Assembly: GCA_026785745.1 (NCBI GenBank)
Contig: JAJAZO010000259.1
Location: forward strand, 1 to 7,766
DNA from: Chitinophagaceae bacterium
GTDB lineage: Bacteria; Bacteroidota; Bacteroidia; Chitinophagales; Chitinophagaceae
DNA length: 7,766 nucleotides
Direction of reading: 5' to 3'
The notes beneath the pieces are model-generated. The model was not told the origin of the DNA, did no database searches, and saw nothing but the letters and a program-made list of their open reading frames with translations. The first letter of the stretch is position 1, and each line of letters begins with the position of its first letter. Of this stretch, positions 5,189 through 7,766 are shown one piece after another. The position numbers and the translations under genes were made by a program.

Positions 5189-5514
5189 GCTCATAGGAAT
5201 GGTATTTAGTATGGTGTATTTAAAGGGTTAAGAATTATAAGATTGGTTCACTTATGACTCTAAAAATACCCACCACGGGTTTTATTGGGTTTTTGGTTTT
5301 TCAGAACGTATTGGATTTCAAGGCAATTTAGGTAAAGGACCCCAAAAAGCCAAATAAAATTTGACATCATCTTAACGATTCCACATGAGATTTATTTTAC
5401 AAATCTGGGTTTGGTATTAAATAAAGGGAAAAATAAACCATAAATTATTTTGTGGCAATGATTTATTTTCTATTATTGCAACTATCGCAATGATTTTTAG
5501 CGAGAAAGAGAAGA
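5189..5514. other. 326-bp AT-rich divergent spacer between rpoD and the START-like gene
   Basis: No gene or RNA was recognised here. The only short open frame that stands out (5254-5331, +, 25 codons) has no ribosome-binding site and no recognisable sequence. The rpoD side has no exact TAnnTTTG box; the closest is TTTATTTG at 5358-5351 on the minus strand, with one mismatch. A weak minus-strand hairpin, ACCC-GTGGT-GGGT followed by ATTTTT (about 5280-5263), lies in the presumed rpoD leader, but its stem has only four pairs. The right end holds the candidate promoter and GCAATGATTT repeats of the START-like gene. Confidence 0.6.
5449..5478 (+). promoter_or_regulatory. Candidate promoter of the START-like gene (TTTG-N18-TATTATTG)
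   Basis: TTTG at 5449-5452 is followed after 18 nt by TATTATTG at 5471-5478, one mismatch from TAnnTTTG. The predicted start is near 5485, giving a leader of about 30 nt. A 10-bp direct repeat, GCAATGATTT, occurs at 5455-5464 between the boxes and at 5487-5496 over the predicted start. Its half GCAAT is inverted as ATTGC at 5475-5479. These could be operator half-sites. Confidence 0.35.
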
Positions 5515-5892
5515 ATGAGTAAACAATTATACACCTTAGAGTTCCCCGTACGCTGCTCGCCATCTATACTGTACGAATTCCTTTGTACCCCGGCAGGTCT
5601 TGGAGAATGGTTCGCCGATAAAGTTGATGAAAGAGATAATATCTATTATTTCGGGTGGAACGGATCTTATGAAAAAGCTGATTTGCTAGAAAAAGAACAG
5701 GATAAGTATATCAGATTCCATTGGCAAGCCTCTCCTGAAGGAGAGTATTTTGAATTTCGGATTGACAGATCGGAGATTACCAATCAGACTATACTTATTA
5801 TTAAAGATTTTGCGGAAAAGAAAGAAATTAAGGATCAAACTTCTTTATGGGACCACCAGGTGAAAGAACTTTTTCATCGTCTCGGTGGTTAA
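5515..5892 (+). CDS. START-like / SRPBCC-fold domain protein
   Basis: This 125-residue cytoplasmic protein is a single SRPBCC (Bet v 1-like, AHSA1/START-type) domain. The opening strand YTLEFPVRCSPSILYEFLCT (6-25) leads into the helix and G-L-G-E-W-F-A-D-K-V segment (28-37), which is characteristic. A beta-sheet follows with FGWNGSYEKADLL (46-58), YIRFHW (65-70) and YFEFRI (78-83). The end is the long helix SLWDHQVKELFHRLGG. This fold makes a hydrophobic pocket for ligands or acts as an Hsp90-cochaperone-like domain; neither substrate nor partner can be read from the sequence. There is no signal peptide or membrane segment. The purine-rich GAAAGAGAAG just before the ATG may serve as ribosome-binding site. 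The stop overlaps the stop of the convergent gene in the palindrome TTAA (5889-5892), leaving no room for a terminator between them. Confidence 0.8.
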   Translation: MSKQLYTLEFPVRCSPSILYEFLCTPAGLGEWFADKVDERDNIYYFGWNGSYEKADLLEKEQDKYIRFHWQASPEGEYFEFRIDRSEITNQTILIIKDFAEKKEIKDQTSLWDHQVKELFHRLGG

Positions 5893-6500
5893 TCAGCCAA
5901 TACCTCAATTATTTGTTTGAAATAAGTAAGCAGCATTTCTTCTGCATTATCCCATTGTTCTAATGGGATTTTATTTGCCAGCTTAATAAATGGTTTTTCT
6001 GTAACTAAGTTTTCGAACACGGTATTACTTATTTCTGTAAGTGAGATATAGTTATCTGTTTCAAAATGATGTTGCCACTGATCGTCATTGATATAACAGT
6101 AATAATCTCTTTCTTTCAGCAACGGGTAAGCCGTAATTAATTTTTCTTCTGTTTCTTGTTTAGGGGTACCGGAGAGATGAAGCGTTACGCTAAAAAAATT
6201 CCCCCACCAAAACATTGTTCTGATGGCACAAATGTTCTCTTTATCAAAATATCTTGGATAGTCAAGTATCATATAAGGGAGACCTTTATAATTTTCTCCC
6301 TTAGAAATTTTTGGTGATGAGCTCATAGCCTGATCGGGTAATTGAGCCGGCAACGATTCGAGATGTTGTTGCTGTTTTATCTGCAACGTTGCCAATAGAT
6401 GGTTTACTTTTTGCAGAATGCTGTTCTTTGTTAAAATCAGGCCGGCATTACTAACCATCTCCATCTCCTTTTGCGAAAGCCTTATTTTTGCTTCACTCAT
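5889..6500 (-). CDS. Unrecognised protein, 203 residues
   Basis: I do not recognise this family. The predicted protein is soluble, without signal peptide or membrane segment. The N-terminal part (about 5-50) is helical and polar, including QKEMEMVSNAGLILTKNSIL and a Q-rich stretch (38-45). A low-complexity linker (about 50-68) follows. The C-terminal part (69-203) is rich in aromatics, for example YKGLPYMILDYPRYFD (71-86), IRTMFWWGNFFSVTLHLSG (93-111) and RDYYCYIN (131-138), suggesting a compact alpha/beta domain. The ATG at 6500 was chosen because a longer frame from 6602 would overlap the first membrane segment of the permease gene. The chosen start leaves 13 bp to the divergent permease start. 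No TAnnTTTG box was seen upstream; any promoter must lie inside the permease coding sequence. The stop overlaps that of the START-like gene. Confidence 0.75.
   Translation of the reverse strand: MSEAKIRLSQKEMEMVSNAGLILTKNSILQKVNHLLATLQIKQQQHLESLPAQLPDQAMSSSPKISKGENYKGLPYMILDYPRYFDKENICAIRTMFWWGNFFSVTLHLSGTPKQETEEKLITAYPLLKERDYYCYINDDQWQHHFETDNYISLTEISNTVFENLVTEKPFIKLANKIPLEQWDNAEEMLLTYFKQIIEVLAD
6483..6490 (+). promoter_or_regulatory. Possible -7 box TATTTTTG for the permease gene
   Basis: TATTTTTG is an exact TAnnTTTG match, 23 nt before the permease GTG, within the first codons of the divergent gene. No TTTG stands at the proper -33 distance; the nearest, at 6470-6473, is only 9 nt upstream. 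An AT-rich region gives such matches by chance more often, so this is weak. Confidence 0.3.
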
Positions 6501-6513
6501 TAAATAAAGATAA

Positions 6514-7766
6514 GTGTTCAAAAAGTTAGATAAGCTGATTGTTAAAGCCTTTATCGGCCCCTTTATTGCAACGTTTTTTATAACGTTGCTGGTACTGGTC
6601 ATGCAGTTTTTCTGGCTATATATTGATGATTTTGTTGGAAAGGGGATTGATACGAAAGTAATATTTGAATTTATCTTTTATCAGAGTGCAGTGCTGGTGC
6701 CGCTGGCATTACCGCTTGCTATTCTCCTTTCCTCGCTGATGACCTTCGGTAATCTTGGTGAAAGTTTTGAACTGGTGGCTATTAAATCTGCAGGTATTTC
6801 TTTGCTTAGGTTTATGCGGCCGTTGTTTTTTGTTTGTATCCTCCTGGCAGGTGTTGCTTTTGCTTTTTCCAACTATGTAATACCGGTGGCGAATTTAAAA
6901 TCAAGGACATTGCTTGCCGATATTGTATGGTCCAAACCGGCTTTTGACCTGAAGGAAGGAGTGTTCTATGACAAGATCCCCAATTTTGCTATTAAGATTG
7001 GAAAAAAGGAAGCTAACGATAGTGTGATACAGGATGTAATTATTTACGAACAGGGTAATCCTTTGCAGGACAATTTCATTATCGCTAAAAGCGGTGTGAT
7101 GAGGGTAACAGAAAATAAACGGTTCCTGGAATTTAATTTAAAAGATGGGTGGCGGTACCAGGAAAAAGGTAATTACTATGATGGTAGTAATACAGAATTT
7201 ATTAGAATTGGTTTTAAAGAATACAAAAAACAATTTGACCTGAGTTCGTTGGGATTTAATAACCGCACAGCAGACAGTGTGAATAAGAACAATGAAAGGA
7301 TGTACAGTATGCGGCAGTTGGAAAAAACGATTGATTCTTTACAAAGAGAAAACAAGCTGCTAAAAGAGCAAACAGAGAAGGATATGCTTCGGCAGTTTCA
7401 GTTTGCAGGGCTGATTGATACAGCATGGAAAAAAGATTCCCTGCCGGATATAAGCAAGATTAAATCCGTTAAAAATTTTGATGAGTTGTTGCCCGATTCT
7501 GCAGAAACGAATGTCAATCAGAATATACGGAACATTGCTGGTTCTATACGTATCAATAATGAATCATTGGTGACTACCTTGAAGGATAAGGATAGAAATT
7601 TGCGCAAGCATATAATAGAATGGCATCGTAAGATTGTTCTTTCGCTGGCATGTATCGTCTTATTCCTGATTGGGGCACCGCTTGGCTCTATCATCCGCAA
7701 GGGTGGATTAGGAACGCCGTTGATATTCGCCATCATCTTCTTTATGATTTTTTATTTTTCCAGTAC
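6514..7766 (+). CDS. LptF/LptG-family permease (YjgP/YjgQ), 3' end cut by the window
   Basis: The frame is open from 6514 to the right edge: 417 codons plus two bases, with no stop. The family forms the inner-membrane permease that, with the ATPase LptB, extracts LPS and feeds it to the periplasmic Lpt bridge. The protein begins FKKLDKLIVKAFIGPF, the usual family start. TM1 is about 9-33 and is followed by W-L-Y-I-D-D. TM2 (about 52-72) and TM3 (about 97-120) follow. Next come a periplasmic beta-rich domain (about 130-247), a predicted coiled-coil insert (about 262-294, with QLEKTIDSLQRENKLLKEQ) and a cytoplasmic return with EWHRK (369-373). The last membrane helices start at about 374, with GAPLGSIIRKGGLG (387-400). 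The GTG start is fixed by a TAA immediately before it. Whether it corresponds to LptF or LptG cannot be decided. It is divergent from the unrecognised gene, 13 bp apart. Confidence 0.92.
   Translation, partial: MFKKLDKLIVKAFIGPFIATFFITLLVLVMQFFWLYIDDFVGKGIDTKVIFEFIFYQSAVLVPLALPLAILLSSLMTFGNLGESFELVAIKSAGISLLRFMRPLFFVCILLAGVAFAFSNYVIPVANLKSRTLLADIVWSKPAFDLKEGVFYDKIPNFAIKIGKKEANDSVIQDVIIYEQGNPLQDNFIIAKSGVMRVTENKRFLEFNLKDGWRYQEKGNYYDGSNTEFIRIGFKEYKKQFDLSSLGFNNRTADSVNKNNERMYSMRQLEKTIDSLQRENKLLKEQTEKDMLRQFQFAGLIDTAWKKDSLPDISKIKSVKNFDELLPDSAETNVNQNIRNIAGSIRINNESLVTTLKDKDRNLRKHIIEWHRKIVLSLACIVLFLIGAPLGSIIRKGGLGTPLIFAIIFFMIFYFSS

Noticed and set aside
5263..5280. Weak hairpin followed by ATTTTT on the minus strand, as a possible rpoD attenuator
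   Set aside because: Only four contiguous base pairs and a short T run; too weak to call a terminator.
5254..5331. 25-codon plus-strand open frame in the rpoD upstream spacer
   Set aside because: No ribosome-binding site, no promoter, length within chance expectation for AT-rich DNA.
5361..5366. TTGACA, resembling an E. coli -35 box
   Set aside because: No -10 element follows at a suitable distance, and Bacteroidota sigma factors do not use this consensus.
6501..6602. N-terminal extension of the unrecognised gene from an ATG at 6602
   Set aside because: The added 34 residues are antisense to the conserved first membrane helix of the permease and look like a shadow of it.
6681..6872. 63-codon minus-strand open frame inside the permease gene
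   Set aside because: It is antisense to TM2-TM3 of a clearly recognised protein.
7518..7736. 72-codon minus-strand open frame near the right edge
   Set aside because: It is antisense to the conserved C-terminal membrane part of the permease.

Overview
The window is chromosomal DNA from a member of the Bacteroidota, most likely the Chitinophagaceae or a close relative. This rests on four things seen in the sequence. The sigma factor is a short RpoD starting [15 protein letters not shown], with no region 1.1. Ribosomal protein S16 has a long basic tail. Promoter boxes match the Bacteroidota form TTTG-N19-TAnnTTTG rather than the E. coli form. Shine-Dalgarno sequences are weak or absent. The assignment comes from recognised sequence features, not a database search. 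The genes are mostly core housekeeping genes.

Layout: positions 1-5188 carry six genes, all on the minus strand. Read in the direction of transcription they are rpoD (5188-4319), ffh (4158-2833), rpsP (2613-2167), rimM (2040-1525), dinB (1396-191) and the first 25 codons of a probable M20-family peptidase (77-1, running off the left edge). A 326-bp spacer (5189-5514) separates this block from the right part. There a START-like/SRPBCC gene (5515-5892, +) converges on an unrecognised gene (6500-5889, -). That gene is in turn divergent, by only 13 bp, from an LptF/LptG-family permease gene (6514 onward, +) cut by the right edge.

How the genes relate: S16, RimM (30S maturation, acting around S16/S19) and Ffh (co-translational membrane targeting) belong to the translation and secretion machinery. 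RpoD is a vegetative sigma factor whose preferred promoter type appears in front of several of these genes. DinB is a lesion-bypass polymerase. The permease belongs to the LPS export family. The gene order does not imply one pathway.

The minus-strand genes look separately transcribed rather than forming one operon. Strong intrinsic terminators lie after rpoD (4192-4220) and after rpsP (2092-2122). TAnnTTTG boxes on the correct strand stand before ffh, rpsP, rimM and dinB. The points most worth a second look are: the rpsP leader, with a textbook promoter and four consecutive inverted repeats; -7 boxes ending only 4-5 nt before the rimM and dinB start codons, suggesting leaderless mRNAs; a hairpin just downstream of the predicted ffh start site; and short degenerate repeats in several intergenic gaps. 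I found no CRISPR array, insertion sequence, tRNA, rRNA or defence system, and no clear undescribed multi-gene system.
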